Assembly (NCBI RefSeq): GCF_009828855.1
Contig: NZ_WUAG01000001.1
Location: 62,001-126,000, forward strand
Source: Psychromonas sp. L1A2
Lineage (GTDB): Bacteria; Pseudomonadota; Gammaproteobacteria; Enterobacterales; Psychromonadaceae
Direction of reading: 5' to 3'
Length of the DNA stretch: 64,000 nt
The position numbers and the translations under genes were made by a program. Under the pieces are notes generated by a model that worked only from the letters and a program-made list of their open reading frames with translations, did no database searches and was not told the origin of the DNA. Shown one piece after another: positions 39,321-49,541 of the stretch (its first letter is position 1; every line of letters starts with the position of its first letter).

Positions 39321-40160
39321 TTATTGAATTTTTGAGGTGGTTGTTAATGGATAAAGCAGGTTGTATTGTTTCTCTTGTTGATATTGTACTTTTTTATTTT
39401 CTAACATGACACGTTGTTTTTCTGGGATCAATTGACTTAATTTAACCAATTGAAAATCTTTGTTTGGCGCACCTAAACGTTGCGATAAGTACTGCAATGT
39501 TTCAGGGTAAGGGTGGCCAATAAGAATGGTGTAGGGCGCTTTTAGACTATGCTCAATCGCTTGTTGAAACTGTTTGTCCATTGCTGCGGAAGTGCGAATA
39601 TTATCTAAAAATATATGTCTTCTTAATGACGGTAATCCAGCTGATACTGCACTACTTTGTGCCACACTGTGCGCAGTGGTTAGACTATCAACAAAGAATA
39701 AACCACGTTTAGACAGTAACTCCATTGTCCATTGCATAGGAATGATTTCTTCAGTCAGTTTACTGCCCATGTGATTATTAACGCCAATCGCATAAGGAAT
39801 ATCGGCTAAACCATGGCTTAATACATGTTGAAAATATTGCTTCGTCATTTGTTCCATTAATGCGCCTTTCCCTAATAAGTGATTGTGGGATTGAGCTTGC
39901 ATTGGTATGTGCAGTATGACTTCTCTATGTTGCTGGTGAGCCGCGTTAGCAATTTTTTGCGAGTAGGGTGTGAATGGCAAAATAGCAAAAGTAATAGGGT
40001 TAGGTAGTTTAGAAAATGATTGGTTATGGCGGTTATAGCCCATATCGTCAATGATAATGGCAATTTTGCCAATGGGTGTTGCTACTGCTGTATTAACAGA
40101 ACAACTAAATAGGCAAAAGCAGAGAAACGCTTTATTGAATAGATTAAAAAATTTTAGCAC
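39321..40160 (-). CDS. yibQ: Divergent polysaccharide deacetylase family protein YibQ
   Basis: Periplasmic protein of 279 residues. A signal peptide (FLCFCLFSCSVNTAVA) precedes GKIAIIIDDMGYN, the metal-site Asp pair of the divergent deacetylase family (DUF610). AILPFTPYS, VILHIPMQA, GVNNHMGSKLT and ILIGHPYPETL are the remaining conserved blocks. It starts directly after the envC stop codon, as in the E. coli gpmM-envC-yibQ cluster. It presumably acts on envelope polysaccharide or peptidoglycan; its reaction is not established. Confidence 0.92.
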   Translation of the reverse strand: MLKFFNLFNKAFLCFCLFSCSVNTAVATPIGKIAIIIDDMGYNRHNQSFSKLPNPITFAILPFTPYSQKIANAAHQQHREVILHIPMQAQSHNHLLGKGALMEQMTKQYFQHVLSHGLADIPYAIGVNNHMGSKLTEEIIPMQWTMELLSKRGLFFVDSLTTAHSVAQSSAVSAGLPSLRRHIFLDNIRTSAAMDKQFQQAIEHSLKAPYTILIGHPYPETLQYLSQRLGAPNKDFQLVKLSQLIPEKQRVMLENKKVQYQQEKQYNLLYPLTTTSKIQ

Positions 40161-41435
40161 TTATTTTTTTCTCGTTAACCAACGTAATGGATCTTCTGCT
40201 TTGCCTTTATGGCTTAACTCGAAATATAAACTTGTTCTTTCTTGGCCGCCACTATGTCCAGCTAAAGCAATCGCATCACCTTGTAATACCACATCACCGG
40301 CTTTTTGTAACAACGTTTGATTGTAACCATATAAAGTGATGTAGTTATCACTGTGATCAAGTGCAATCACCATACCGTAACCTTTAAAGTAACCTGCAAA
40401 TAAAACACGCCCTGTCGCAACGGCCCTTACTTTTTCACCTTCATTAGCGGCTATCGCAATACCTTTCCATTTTACTTCGCTGCTGCGACTGCGTGAGCTA
40501 CCAAAACGATGTAAAACACTGCCGCGTATCGGCCATTGTAACTTACCTTTCTGGCTGGCTAATTTAGAAAATGTATTTTCTTTTGCTTTTGATAAAAACT
40601 TTGTTTTTGCTTTCTTTTTATCTTCAAGTTCTTTAGCTGCTTGTGCTTTGGCTGCCGCTAATTCTTTTATCTTGCGTTCTTTTGCTGCTTTTTTGAGGCG
40701 TTCACGTAATGCCTTCTCTGAATTGCCGAGTTCTGATAATTTTTGATTTTGATAATTGATATCTTTTCTTAGTGAGCTTAATGCTTTATTACGTTTTATC
40801 TTTTGAGCGTTAACAGTATCTTGCCTTTCTTTTTGGTCTTTATACATTTTTTCTAATGCAGCAAGTGTTGCTGTTTGCTCTTTCTCATTACTGAGCAGTT
40901 TTTGTTGTGTGGAATGTAAAGATTCTATACTTTCTAATCGTGCTTCATTGAGGTATTGATAATAGCTTTTAGCACGAACAATTCTGCTTAGATCTTCTTG
41001 GTTTAGCATTAGTTTGATAAGGTCATTTTGACCTGTCATATAAGCACTGACTAACTGCTGTTGTAATAATGATTGTTGTTTTATTTTATCTTCTTCGAGC
41101 TGTTCAGTGCTCTTTTTTAACGATACTAGCGCAGCTCGCTTTTTTTCGATGGTTTCTTTGGTTTCGTTGACTTGTTGAGACACTTTAGCAATGGCTTGTT
41201 CACTATCAGATAATTCTTCTTCAAGTAATCTTTGTTGTTTTTGTTTTTGCGCTTTAGTTTGCTTGCTCTCTTTTATTTGCTGTTGCAAATTATTCAGGTT
41301 AGCTGCTGAAACTTGAGTATTAAAAAGAGTCGCTATCAGAAAAGAAATACAGATTAATTGGCTTACACGCGCTAGCTTATTGAAAGAAAGTAGATTAAAT
41401 GTCACTGTAATTTTCGACCTTATAAACGGAAACAA
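40161..41435 (-). CDS. envC: Murein hydrolase activator EnvC
   Basis: Periplasmic division factor of 424 residues that activates the amidases AmiA and AmiB. Signal or anchor segment near residues 25-45, then long coiled coils (LQQQIKESKQTKAQKQKQQR, and a Lys/Ala-rich stretch around 240-290). The C-terminal LytM/M23 domain reads KLQWPIRGSVLHRFG, then VKWKGIAIAANEGEKVRAVA. The zinc ligands of true M23 peptidases are gone (WKGIAI instead of HxGxD, LYGYN instead of HxH). This is the EnvC norm. It is linked to yibQ with no gap, and gpmI is upstream. Confidence 0.95.
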   Translation of the reverse strand: MFPFIRSKITVTFNLLSFNKLARVSQLICISFLIATLFNTQVSAANLNNLQQQIKESKQTKAQKQKQQRLLEEELSDSEQAIAKVSQQVNETKETIEKKRAALVSLKKSTEQLEEDKIKQQSLLQQQLVSAYMTGQNDLIKLMLNQEDLSRIVRAKSYYQYLNEARLESIESLHSTQQKLLSNEKEQTATLAALEKMYKDQKERQDTVNAQKIKRNKALSSLRKDINYQNQKLSELGNSEKALRERLKKAAKERKIKELAAAKAQAAKELEDKKKAKTKFLSKAKENTFSKLASQKGKLQWPIRGSVLHRFGSSRSRSSEVKWKGIAIAANEGEKVRAVATGRVLFAGYFKGYGMVIALDHSDNYITLYGYNQTLLQKAGDVVLQGDAIALAGHSGGQERTSLYFELSHKGKAEDPLRWLTRKK

Positions 41436-41687
41436 TATTTTGAATTAAACCATCTATTAACTTAGTTATAGTAAGTTAATTATTAAGTTATCAATTAAGC
41501 AATGTTAAATATGACTTACAAACTTTAGAAAAGTTAGATAAAAATAATTGAGATTAAAGGACTATTGTATTAGATGAAAGAAAAAATTGTTGTGATTAAG
41601 TGAAAAGTCAGCTGAAAATAATTTATCTTCGTTTGAAAGGGAAATTTAGGTGCTCCATGTATGTATAGAGCACCTAAGATAAGTTAA

Positions 41688-43217
41688 TTACTTAATAGTA
41701 ATTAATGGCTTACCTGTCATCTGTTCTGGGATTTTCATGTCCATTAGCGATAACATTGTTGGTGCGATATCACACAAGCGACCACCTTCAGCCATTGTTG
41801 CTTCTCGGCCAACATAGATAAATGGTACTGGTAAGTTAGTATGCGCGGTATGGATGCCACCTGTTTCAGGATCAATCATTTGCTCTGCATTACCGTGGTC
41901 AGCAGTGATTAAACATTCGCCGCCGACTTCTTTTAATGCACCTACAATTTCACCAATACAAGCATCAACTGCTTCACATGCTTTAACTGCTGCTTCATAA
42001 ACACCAGTATGGCCAACCATATCGCCATTCGGGTAATTACAAATGATCACATCGTATTCGCTGCTCTTGATTGCGCTTACTAGTTTCTCTGTTAATTCAA
42101 CAGAACTCATTTCTGGTTGTAGGTCATAAGTTGCAACCGCTGGAGAGCTTATTAAAGTACGGTGCTCACCTGGGAACTCATCTTCAACACCGCCGTTAAA
42201 GAAGAAAGTAACATGTGCGTATTTTTCAGTTTCAGAAATACGTAGCTGTGTTTTGTCTTCTTTAGATAGCCATTCACCAAGCGTGTTAGTTAATTCTTCA
42301 CTTGGGTAAGCGGCTGGTGCAGTGATATTTGCTGCATATTCAGTTAACGTTACAAAATTTAGCTTAGGCGTTACGGCACGCTCAAAACCACTGAAGTTTT
42401 CATCAGTAAATGTGTAAGTAATTTCACGTGCTCGGTCTGCACGGAAGTTTAAGAACAAGACTGCATCACCATCTGACATTGGCGCAGCTTCGCCAATGAC
42501 TGTCGCTTTAACAAATTCATCGTTTTCATCACGAGCGTACGCATTTTCAAGACCGTCTAATGCACTTTCTGCTGTGTATTCTGATTTTGCTTCTGTTAGT
42601 AGGCTATAAGCTTGCTCAACACGATCCCAACGATTATCACGATCCATTGCAAAGTAACGACCGACTAATGAAGCCGTACGACCAACGCCCATTTCTTTAT
42701 ATTTTTCTTCAAATTTAGCTAATGTACCCGCTGCACTACGAGGTGGTGTATCGCGACCATCTAAGAATGCATGTACGAATATTTTTTTAGCGCCACGTTT
42801 TGCTGCTAGTTCTATTGCGGCTAAGATATGGTCATCGTGAGAGTGAACGCCACCTGGTGAAGCTAGCCCCATGATGTGAACTGCTTTATCAGCTGCAATT
42901 GCTTTATCTATTGCATTAACAAAGGTAGGATTTTCGAAAAAATCGCCGTCAGCAATAGATTTAGTCACTTTAGTTAGGTTTTGGTAAACAGTACGACCCG
43001 CACCAATATTAGTATGGCCCACTTCTGAATTACCCATTTGACCATCTGGTAAACCGACATCCATGCCCGAAGCTGAAATAAGACTATTTGCATAATCTTT
43101 ACATAGTTGGTCTAGAACAGGTGTTTTTGCATTCGATACTGCGTTATCTGGCATATCAGGACGGTAGCCCCATCCATCTAGAATTAATAGTACTAATGGT
43201 TTCTTAGGAGTTGTCAT
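41688..43217 (-). CDS. gpmI: Phosphoglycerate mutase, cofactor-independent (cluster copy)
   Basis: Phosphoglycerate mutase of 509 residues in its conserved place before envC-yibQ (E. coli gpmM). All motifs are present: [26 protein letters not shown] with the phosphoserine, [73 protein letters not shown] and [10 protein letters not shown]. It is the likely housekeeping enzyme; the other copy at 35-36.6 kb is the accessory one. It is divergent from yibN. Confidence 0.97.
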   Translation of the reverse strand: MTTPKKPLVLLILDGWGYRPDMPDNAVSNAKTPVLDQLCKDYANSLISASGMDVGLPDGQMGNSEVGHTNIGAGRTVYQNLTKVTKSIADGDFFENPTFVNAIDKAIAADKAVHIMGLASPGGVHSHDDHILAAIELAAKRGAKKIFVHAFLDGRDTPPRSAAGTLAKFEEKYKEMGVGRTASLVGRYFAMDRDNRWDRVEQAYSLLTEAKSEYTAESALDGLENAYARDENDEFVKATVIGEAAPMSDGDAVLFLNFRADRAREITYTFTDENFSGFERAVTPKLNFVTLTEYAANITAPAAYPSEELTNTLGEWLSKEDKTQLRISETEKYAHVTFFFNGGVEDEFPGEHRTLISSPAVATYDLQPEMSSVELTEKLVSAIKSSEYDVIICNYPNGDMVGHTGVYEAAVKACEAVDACIGEIVGALKEVGGECLITADHGNAEQMIDPETGGIHTAHTNLPVPFIYVGREATMAEGGRLCDIAPTMLSLMDMKIPEQMTGKPLITIK

Positions 43218-43429
43218 ATTAAACCTCTTTATTGTTCAAATTATCTGCTGTTGATTTTACAACATTTGTGCGGCTTGTCACTGAAAAAGCCTAGTGTGAG
43301 ATCAAAGCAAGTTGAAATAGACAAAAAAAAGACATTTTCATTTATTATTCTAAATCTCAAGGCTGATATTCTGTTTTCCACAGGGTATACTCAGATTCGA
43401 ATTTATCCTTATAGAAGAAGAAAAAAGTT

Positions 43430-43858
43430 ATGCAAGAGTATATTGATTTTGTTACTAATAACCCAATGCTTGCGATTGCTTGGGTAGTGATTGCTGCAAT
43501 GTTAATTCATAGTGTAGTAAAAGCTAAATTAAGTAAAACAAACAACATTAATCCTCAGGAAGCGACGTTATTAATTAACAAACAAGATGCGGTTGTTGTT
43601 GACGTTCGTTCTGCTGAAGAGTTTAAAAAAGGGCATATTGTAAATGCTAAAAACATAACTGTGTCACAAATTGATGAAGGAAAGTTTGCTGCTATTGAAA
43701 ATGACAAACAGACCCCCATTATAGTTGTATGTGCAACAGGTACTCGTTCAGGCGGCGCAGGCGATAAATTAGCTAAAGCTGGATTTGAGCAAGTAAATAA
43801 TCTTTTTTCAGGTATGAGTGGCTGGACGGCTGCAAACTTACCAACAACTAAGAAGTAA
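43430..43858 (+). CDS. yibN: Membrane-anchored rhodanese-like protein YibN
   Basis: Protein of 142 residues. One N-terminal membrane helix (LAIAWVVIAAMLIHSVV) is followed by a rhodanese domain: VVVDVRSAEEFKKGHI, then the active-site loop VCATGTRSGGAG with Cys, and FSGMSGWTAANLP. It heads the yibN-grxC-secB-gpsA run, in the same order as E. coli. It may transfer sulfur or serve another redox role. The next gene starts eight bases after its stop. Confidence 0.93.
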   Translation: MQEYIDFVTNNPMLAIAWVVIAAMLIHSVVKAKLSKTNNINPQEATLLINKQDAVVVDVRSAEEFKKGHIVNAKNITVSQIDEGKFAAIENDKQTPIIVVCATGTRSGGAGDKLAKAGFEQVNNLFSGMSGWTAANLPTTKK

Positions 43859-43865
43859 TTATATT

Positions 43866-44114
43866 ATGGCTACTATCACTATTTATACGACACCGTATTG
43901 CCCATATTGCATGCGTGCAAAGCAATTATTAGACAGCAAAGAAGTTGAGTATCAAGAAATTGATGTATCAGACCGTTCTCTTCGCCCTAATATGACTAAA
44001 ATTACGGGTGGCACAACGGTTCCGCAAATTATCATTAATGATAAGCCGATAGGCGGTTGTGACGAGTTATACGCTTTAGAGCGCGCTAACGAACTTGATA
44101 AACTATTAAGCTAA
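43866..44114 (+). CDS. grxC: Glutaredoxin 3
   Basis: Dithiol glutaredoxin of 82 residues reducing disulfides with glutathione. Active site CPYC at residues 12-15 (IYTTPYCPYCMRAKQLL), cis-Pro loop GGTTVPQIIIND, and GGCDELYALE for glutathione binding. The frame remains open upstream within yibN, but MATITIYTT is the family start. Confidence 0.97.
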   Translation: MATITIYTTPYCPYCMRAKQLLDSKEVEYQEIDVSDRSLRPNMTKITGGTTVPQIIINDKPIGGCDELYALERANELDKLLS

Positions 44115-44154
44115 TTTACTACGATTAAATATTTTTAACGATTAAGGAAAGATC

Positions 44155-44616
44155 ATGCCAGAACAACAAGAAAAACAAGTAGAATTCAACATCCAACGTG
44201 TTTATGTTAAAGATATCTCTTTTGAATGTCCTAATTCACCAGAAATCTTCAAAAAAGAATGGGCTCCAGAAGTAAAAATGGACATCGATACACAATCTAA
44301 GAAATTAGAAGAAGGTGTATACGAAGTGACATTATCATTAACAGCAACAGCTAGCGTTGAAGGTGAAGTTGCGTTTTTATGTGAAGTACAACAAGCAGGT
44401 ATTTTCTCTGTTTCAGACCTTGAAGGTCCACAACTTGCTCATTGTTTAAATGCATTTTGTCCAAACATCTTATTCCCATATGCTCGTGAAGCAGTTTCTA
44501 GCTTAGTAACTCGTGGTACTTTCCCACAGTTAAACTTAGCGCCAGTAAACTTTGATGCTTTATTCCAGCAAGCAATGGCGAGTAAGCAAGCTGAAGTAGA
44601 AACACTAAACTCTTAA
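44155..44616 (+). CDS. secB: Protein-export chaperone SecB
   Basis: Tetrameric chaperone of 153 residues that keeps preproteins unfolded and hands them to Sec[21 protein letters not shown] and [17 protein letters not shown], then [15 protein letters not shown] and [18 protein letters not shown] are invariant SecB segments. It starts 40 bases after grxC with AAGGAAAG before the ATG. Confidence 0.98.
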   Translation: MPEQQEKQVEFNIQRVYVKDISFECPNSPEIFKKEWAPEVKMDIDTQSKKLEEGVYEVTLSLTATASVEGEVAFLCEVQQAGIFSVSDLEGPQLAHCLNAFCPNILFPYAREAVSSLVTRGTFPQLNLAPVNFDALFQQAMASKQAEVETLNS

Positions 44617-44644
44617 TTAAGTCTTTTCTTAAATAGGTAATCTA

Positions 44645-45649
44645 ATGGCTGAAAAAACTGCCATTACAGTATTAGGAGCAGGGTCATACGGCTCTGCTCT
44701 TGCTGTATCATTGGCTCGTAACGGACATAATACGTTAATTTGGGGTCACTCAAATGATCACATTAAACGCCTACAAACTGATCGTGAAAACAAAGCATTT
44801 CTACCAGGAGTCACATTTCCTGAACGTCTCCAACCTGAAAGTGATTTAGCAAAATGTATTGCCGCAACCGATACTATTTTGTTGGTGGTGCCTAGCCATG
44901 TGTTTGGTTTGGTATTATCTCAAGTTAAACCTTTATTGCGTCCAGAGCATCGTATTGCTTGGGCAACAAAAGGGTTAGAAGCTGAAACAGGCCGCTTGTT
45001 ACAAGAAGTCGCGAGAGATATCGTGGGTGACCATTATCCCCTTGCTGTTTTATCAGGCCCTACTTTCGCGATGGAAGTCGCTAAAGGCTTACCAACAGCC
45101 GTTGCTGTGGCGGGTACTGATACTCACTTTACCCAACATATTGCTGACCTTTTCCATAATAATAGTAATTTTAGAACCTATATTTCGGAAGACTTCACTG
45201 CCGTGCAATTAGGTGGGGCTGTTAAAAACGTGATTGCAATTGGTGCAGGTTTGGCTGATGGTTTAGGGTTTGGTGCGAATGCTCGTACTGCTTTAATCAC
45301 GCGTGGTTTAGCGGAGTTAACGCGGTTAGGTGTCGCTTTAGGTGCTACTGAGGCTTCATTTATGGGCATGGCAGGTTTAGGTGATTTAGTCTTAACTTGT
45401 ACAGATAATCAATCTCGTAATCGTCGTTTTGGTTTAGCATTAGGCTCTGGTAAAGGTATTGATGAAGCACAGGTTGAAATTGGCCAAGTTGTTGAAGGCT
45501 ACCGTAATACTGAAGAAGTTTATAACCTTGCTAAACGCGTTAACATCGAAATGCCGATTTGTGAACAAATCTATTACGTGCTTTATCAAGGTAAAGCGGT
45601 AAAAGAAGCGGCTATGGACTTGTTATCACGTAGTAAGAAAGGCGAATAA
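44645..45649 (+). CDS. gpsA: Glycerol-3-phosphate dehydrogenase [NAD(P)+]
   Basis: Makes sn-glycerol 3-phosphate for phospholipids. The 334 residues carry the dinucleotide-binding [59 protein letters not shown] and the active-site region [20 protein letters not shown] with Lys, then [20 protein letters not shown]. It closes the yibN-grxC-secB-gpsA unit. In E. coli cysE follows; here a tandem repeat and a repeat-element remnant take its place. Confidence 0.98.
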   Translation: MAEKTAITVLGAGSYGSALAVSLARNGHNTLIWGHSNDHIKRLQTDRENKAFLPGVTFPERLQPESDLAKCIAATDTILLVVPSHVFGLVLSQVKPLLRPEHRIAWATKGLEAETGRLLQEVARDIVGDHYPLAVLSGPTFAMEVAKGLPTAVAVAGTDTHFTQHIADLFHNNSNFRTYISEDFTAVQLGGAVKNVIAIGAGLADGLGFGANARTALITRGLAELTRLGVALGATEASFMGMAGLGDLVLTCTDNQSRNRRFGLALGSGKGIDEAQVEIGQVVEGYRNTEEVYNLAKRVNIEMPICEQIYYVLYQGKAVKEAAMDLLSRSKKGE

Positions 45650-45672
45650 TATTTCGTTTCTTTAAGATTTTA

Positions 45673-45897
45673 ATGCCGATTACATTAATGCCGATTACAT
45701 TAATGCCGATTACATTAATGCCGATTACATTAATGCCGATTACATTAATGCCGATTACATTAATGCCGATTACATTAATGCCGATTACATTAATGCCGAT
45801 TACATTAATGCCGATTACATTAATGCCGATTACATTAATGCCGATTACATTAATGCCGATTACATTAATGCCGATTACATTAATGCCGATTATATTA
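45673..45897 (+). repeat. Minisatellite, 15-bp unit x 15, reading as (MPITL)n
   Basis: ATGCCGATTACATTA is repeated 14 times without a mismatch (45673-45882), followed by one unit with a C-to-T change (45883-45897). The unit length is a multiple of three, so one frame stays open as (MPITL)14-MPIILNKLF and stops at 45912. No good ribosome-binding site precedes it, so I do not call a gene. The last unit runs directly into the right half of the MITE-like element, and the unit matches that element's own left terminus (ACCGATTACATTAAATAAG). Confidence 0.95.
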
Positions 45898-45949
45898 AAT
45901 AAGTTATTTTAATCAGTAAAATAGATCAGTTATTTAGTGTGATTGGCAT
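45883..45949. repeat. Palindromic MITE-like element, copy F (short, with amplified left end)
   Basis: GCCGATTATATTAAATAAGT, then TATTTTAATCAGTAAAATAG, then ATCAGTTATTTAGTGTGATT and GGCAT. The right arm matches copies B and C. The interior has been lost, leaving 67 bases, and the left terminus grades into the 15-bp tandem array. Confidence 0.65.
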
Positions 45950-45975
45950 AAGCATACTTTTAAAACGCTAGACAC

Positions 45976-46003
45976 AAAAAAGGCCTCATTCGAGGCCTTT
46001 TTT
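45976..46003. terminator. Bidirectional terminator between gpsA and asd
   Basis: AAAAAAGGCCTC-ATTC-GAGGCCTTTTTT, a perfect 12-bp stem with T/A tracts on both sides. Two direct copies of TTTTTTAATTTAAGCG follow (45998-46013 and 46015-46030). Confidence 0.9.
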
Positions 46004-46046
46004 AATTTAAGCGCTTTTTTAATTTAAGCGATAAAGCCAATCCAAA

Positions 46047-47159
46047 TTAAGCGTCTTGTAATATGTTTAACATACGACGTAATGGCTCAGCTGCACCCCA
46101 TAATAGTTGGTCACCCACAGTGAACGCACTGATATATTCAGGGCCCATTGCTAGTTTGCGGATACGACCCACTGGAATGCTTAATGTACCTGTTACTTTA
46201 GCAGGAGAAAGCTCAGAAACCGTTGCTTCACGTTCATTTGGAATCACTTTAACCCACTCGTTATGAGAAGCTAAGATCTTTTCAATTTCAGCCACTGATA
46301 CATCTTTTTTCAGTTTCATTGTGATCGCTTGGCTATGACAACGCATTGCACCAATTCGTACACATAAACCGTCAATTGGCGTTTGGTTATCAGATGTGCC
46401 TAAAATTTTGTTCGCTTCAACTTGTGCTTTCCACTCTTCTTTAGATTGACCAGAAGGCATTGGTACATCAATCCACGGGATCAAACTACCTGCTAATGGC
46501 GCACCAAATTGTTCAGTTGGTAATGCATCACTACGAATGAATTCAGCAACTTTTTTATCTATTTCTAAAATAGCAGATGCAGGGTCTGCTAACTCATCTG
46601 CTACTGATGATTCAATTGCACCCATTTGGCTAATTAATTCACGCATATTACGTGCACCAGCACCTGATGCAGCTTGGTAAGTGTGTGGAGAAACCCACTC
46701 AATTAAGTCTGCTTCGAATAAACCACCTAATGCTAATAACATCAGTGAAACAGTACAGTTACCGCCAACGTAAGTTTTTACGCCGTCAGCTAAGCCTTGT
46801 TGAATCACATCTTTGTTGACAGGATCTAATACGATAATGCTGTCGTCTTTCATACGTAATGAAGAAGCTGCATCAATCCAGTAACCATTCCAACCGCTTG
46901 CACGTAGTGCAGGGTAAACAGAGTTAGTGTAATCGCCACCTTGACACGTAATGATGATATCCATTTTCGCTAGATCTTCAATTGAAGAGGCATCTTTTAA
47001 GGTTTCGGTTTTTTTACCAATATCTGGAGAAGCTAGACCAACTTGTGAGGTGGTGAAAAATACAGGCTCAATCGTTGCAAAATCATTCTCTTCACGCATT
47101 CTTTGCATAAGAACAGATCCAACCATACCGCGCCAACCAACTAAACCCACTTTTTTCAT
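46047..47159 (-). CDS. asd: Aspartate-semialdehyde dehydrogenase
   Basis: Second step of the aspartate pathway to lysine, methionine, threonine and diaminopimelate. The 370 residues match E. coli Asd in length. NADP-binding [18 protein letters not shown], then [19 protein letters not shown], the catalytic VGGNCTVSL with Cys 135, [16 protein letters not shown], and [12 protein letters not shown] with the acid-base His. AAATATAGACCATG precedes the start. It is monocistronic. Confidence 0.97.
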   Translation of the reverse strand: MKKVGLVGWRGMVGSVLMQRMREENDFATIEPVFFTTSQVGLASPDIGKKTETLKDASSIEDLAKMDIIITCQGGDYTNSVYPALRASGWNGYWIDAASSLRMKDDSIIVLDPVNKDVIQQGLADGVKTYVGGNCTVSLMLLALGGLFEADLIEWVSPHTYQAASGAGARNMRELISQMGAIESSVADELADPASAILEIDKKVAEFIRSDALPTEQFGAPLAGSLIPWIDVPMPSGQSKEEWKAQVEANKILGTSDNQTPIDGLCVRIGAMRCHSQAITMKLKKDVSVAEIEKILASHNEWVKVIPNEREATVSELSPAKVTGTLSIPVGRIRKLAMGPEYISAFTVGDQLLWGAAEPLRRMLNILQDA

Positions 47160-47401
47160 GGTCTATATTTCCTTAAATTTGATAGTTTAAATAAAATGGT
47201 TAATCATTAACCGAACAGAGAATCTATCATTAGAGGCGTTATTAAGGCTAGTTATTTGATGGTTTGTAGGGGAAAAAGTGTAGAAACTTACCTTGATTGC
47301 TTAATTTTTATCAAATCATCAAGGTAAGCTATGGCTGGTGTGCTGATAATCGTTAAAATCAGCAAATAAATATGACTTACTATTTAGCGTTAAAGTGGCT
47401 T

Positions 47402-48235
47402 TTATTCGTCGTAAATTGTCGGAATGGGCTGGCGTTTATGCTGAGTGCGCAGATAAATAGCAATAAGTTTATCTTCAATCTCTTTTGCTACTTCTTTGCC
47501 TTCTAAGAAATCATCAATTTGATCGTAAGTCATGCCTAATGCAATTTCGTCTTCAAGCTGTGGCTGATCTTCTTCTAAGTCAGCTGTCGGTGCTTTTTCG
47601 ACTAATAGACTAGGTGCGCCTAAATGCTTAGCAAGTGATCTTACTTGACGTTTATTCAAGCCAAATAAAGGCGCTAAATCACAGGCACCATCACCATGTT
47701 TAGTATAGAAACCGGTAATGTTTTCTGCACTGTGATCGGTTCCCACCACCAAGCCACCAGTTAACCCAGCAATTTCATATTGTGCAATCATACGCATTCG
47801 CGCTTTCACATTACCTTTTACAAAATCAAAGTTAGCATTTTCAGCTAATTTTACTTCGCTGTTTTGTAGCGCGGCGACGGTTGTTTCATGGATACCATCT
47901 GCGCCAGTTTGAACATTAACGGTGATGCAGTTTGTCGGTTTAATAAAACTAACGGCTAGTTGTGCCTCATCTTCATCTTTCTGTACTGCGTAAGGTAAGC
48001 GTACTGCGATAAATTGATAGTCGTTAGTACTTTCTTCTTGATTTAATTGGTCTATCGATAGCTGGCATAGTCGCCCAGCTGTACTTGAGTCAACACCACC
48101 ACTGATACCTAATACTAGTGTTTTACAATAGGCTTTTTTTAATGTGCTTTTAATAAAACTAATACGACGTTCAATTTCATTTTCTATATTGATGTCTGCT
48201 AAAACACACATCTCTTGTAGTATTTTTTGTTTCAT
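47402..48235 (-). CDS. nadE: NH3-dependent NAD+ synthetase
   Basis: Last step of NAD synthesis, amidation of nicotinate adenine dinucleotide with ammonia. The 277 residues carry the ATP pyrophosphatase loop [16 protein letters not shown], then [68 protein letters not shown] and [17 protein letters not shown]. There is no glutaminase domain, so it is the ammonia-dependent type as in E. coli (275 residues). Confidence 0.97.
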   Translation of the reverse strand: MKQKILQEMCVLADINIENEIERRISFIKSTLKKAYCKTLVLGISGGVDSSTAGRLCQLSIDQLNQEESTNDYQFIAVRLPYAVQKDEDEAQLAVSFIKPTNCITVNVQTGADGIHETTVAALQNSEVKLAENANFDFVKGNVKARMRMIAQYEIAGLTGGLVVGTDHSAENITGFYTKHGDGACDLAPLFGLNKRQVRSLAKHLGAPSLLVEKAPTADLEEDQPQLEDEIALGMTYDQIDDFLEGKEVAKEIEDKLIAIYLRTQHKRQPIPTIYDE

Positions 48236-48672
48236 GATGTTGTCCGTTAGTTTGAAGGTGAATGCATTGCTATTAATTATTATGCAAAAAAATAGCCATG
48301 TTTTATAGGAAAAACTCGTTTTAATTAACGATGTTTATCAACATCATCGATTCTTTTGAATCTACATTACCTTACAATAACTGCACTTAATTGGTGCTTG
48401 CGCTCTTTTTGAGTGCTAAAGTAAAATATTCATAATTTTTATGCATTAGAATGATGTAAAATTATGTTCGTATTTTAGTCGATTTTATTGTGCGAGCCTT
48501 GTGCCGTTTGATATTTCAATTGATTATTTATAACAATGACGTCTATGGTGACTCCTTTATTCTTGGCGCACTTATTGCTGCTATTATTCTATTAATAAAA
48601 AAGTGAATAAAAAGCACTATTGCTTAACAGTATTATTCATTTCAATTTAAAAACAAAAAAAGGATTTTTTAA
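48236..48672. other. Gap upstream of the amino acid ABC transporter
   Basis: 437 bases. ATATTCATAATTTTTATGCA (about 48428-48447) loosely resembles an ArgR half-site pair. A GTG-initiated frame at 48490-48606 encodes 38 residues ending in a hydrophobic run (SFILGALIAAIILLIKK) but has no ribosome-binding site. I see nothing firm here beyond the presumed promoter of the ABC operon. Confidence 0.3.
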
Positions 48673-49470
48673 ATGAAAAAAAAACTCGGAAAACTCGTTA
48701 CAGCCACTTCTTTCCTTGCATTATCCGCAGGCTTTGCAAATGCAGGTACATTAGATGATATAAGTAAATCCGGTGAGTTAAGAGCATGTTTTGATGCGGG
48801 TTATATGCCGTTTGAAATGAAAGCTAAAAATGGTAAATTCATTGGTTTTGATATCGATTTAGGTAAATTGATGGCGAAGCAAATGGGGGTTAAGTATGTA
48901 CCAGTAAATACCGCATGGGATGGTATTATTCCAGCATTATTAACGGGTAAATGTGACATTATAATGGCTGGTATGACTGTGAATGCAAAACGCAATATGC
49001 GTGTTAACTTTGCTGACCCTTATATCGTCGTTGGTCAATCTATCTTATTGAATCCAAAGCATAAAGATAAAGTGCTTAGCTATAAAGATTTAAACAGTCC
49101 TGAGTATACCATTGCTGCTAAATTAGGCACTTCAGGCGAGCAAGCTATTAAAAGAATGCTGTCAAAAGCATCTTATAATGCCTTTGAAACACAAACAGAT
49201 GCGGCACTTGAAGTTGTTAATGGTAAAGCCGATGCAATGATTTACGATATGCCATATATATCAATTTATGCTGCACAGTCAGAAGGCAAAACAACGGCAA
49301 TCCTTGAACCATTTACTTATGAGCCATTAGGCTGGGCTGTTAAGCAAGGAGATCCAGATATCTTAAATTTTCTTAATAACTTCTTAAGACAAACTAAAGG
49401 CGATGGTGATTACCAACGTATTTATGATAAATGGTTTAAAAGCGATACTTGGTTAAGCCAAGTTCAGTAA
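48673..49470 (+). CDS. Amino acid ABC transporter, periplasmic binding protein (family 3)
   Basis: Receptor of 265 residues. Signal peptide KLVTATSFLALSAGFANA, mature from GTLDDISKSGELRACFDAGY. Family-3 landmarks: MPFEMKAKNGKFIGFDIDLG, WDGIIPALLTGKCDIIMAGM, TVNAKRNMRVNFADPY, AKLGTSGEQAIKRML, ADAMIYDMPYISIYA. It binds a polar amino acid; which one cannot be read from the sequence. An intercistronic hairpin follows, likely raising its level over the membrane parts. Confidence 0.93.
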   Translation: MKKKLGKLVTATSFLALSAGFANAGTLDDISKSGELRACFDAGYMPFEMKAKNGKFIGFDIDLGKLMAKQMGVKYVPVNTAWDGIIPALLTGKCDIIMAGMTVNAKRNMRVNFADPYIVVGQSILLNPKHKDKVLSYKDLNSPEYTIAAKLGTSGEQAIKRMLSKASYNAFETQTDAALEVVNGKADAMIYDMPYISIYAAQSEGKTTAILEPFTYEPLGWAVKQGDPDILNFLNNFLRQTKGDGDYQRIYDKWFKSDTWLSQVQ

Positions 49471-49491
49471 TTCCTTTTAAGTAAACCCTTT

Positions 49492-49517
49492 AAAACCAGA
49501 GCATATCTCTGGTTTTT
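49492..49517 (+). terminator. Intercistronic attenuator between binding protein and permease
   Basis: AAAACCAGAG-CATAT-CTCTGGTTTT, a perfect 10-bp stem followed by TTTG and TTTTT. It is 21 bases after the binding-protein stop and 25 bases before the permease start. Confidence 0.8.
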
Positions 49518-49541
49518 GTTTTTCTGTTACCGGTGAATTTA

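Noticed and set aside
40161..41435. EnvC as an inactivated peptidase
   Set aside because: Loss of the LytM zinc ligands is normal for EnvC, which activates amidases and is not itself a hydrolase.
43251..43487. 78-codon frame between gpmI and yibN
   Set aside because: Overlaps the yibN start in another frame, with no recognisable domain or ribosome-binding site.
45673..45897. Regular repeats could be taken for a CRISPR array
   Set aside because: Units are contiguous 15-mers with no spacers, and no cas genes are present.
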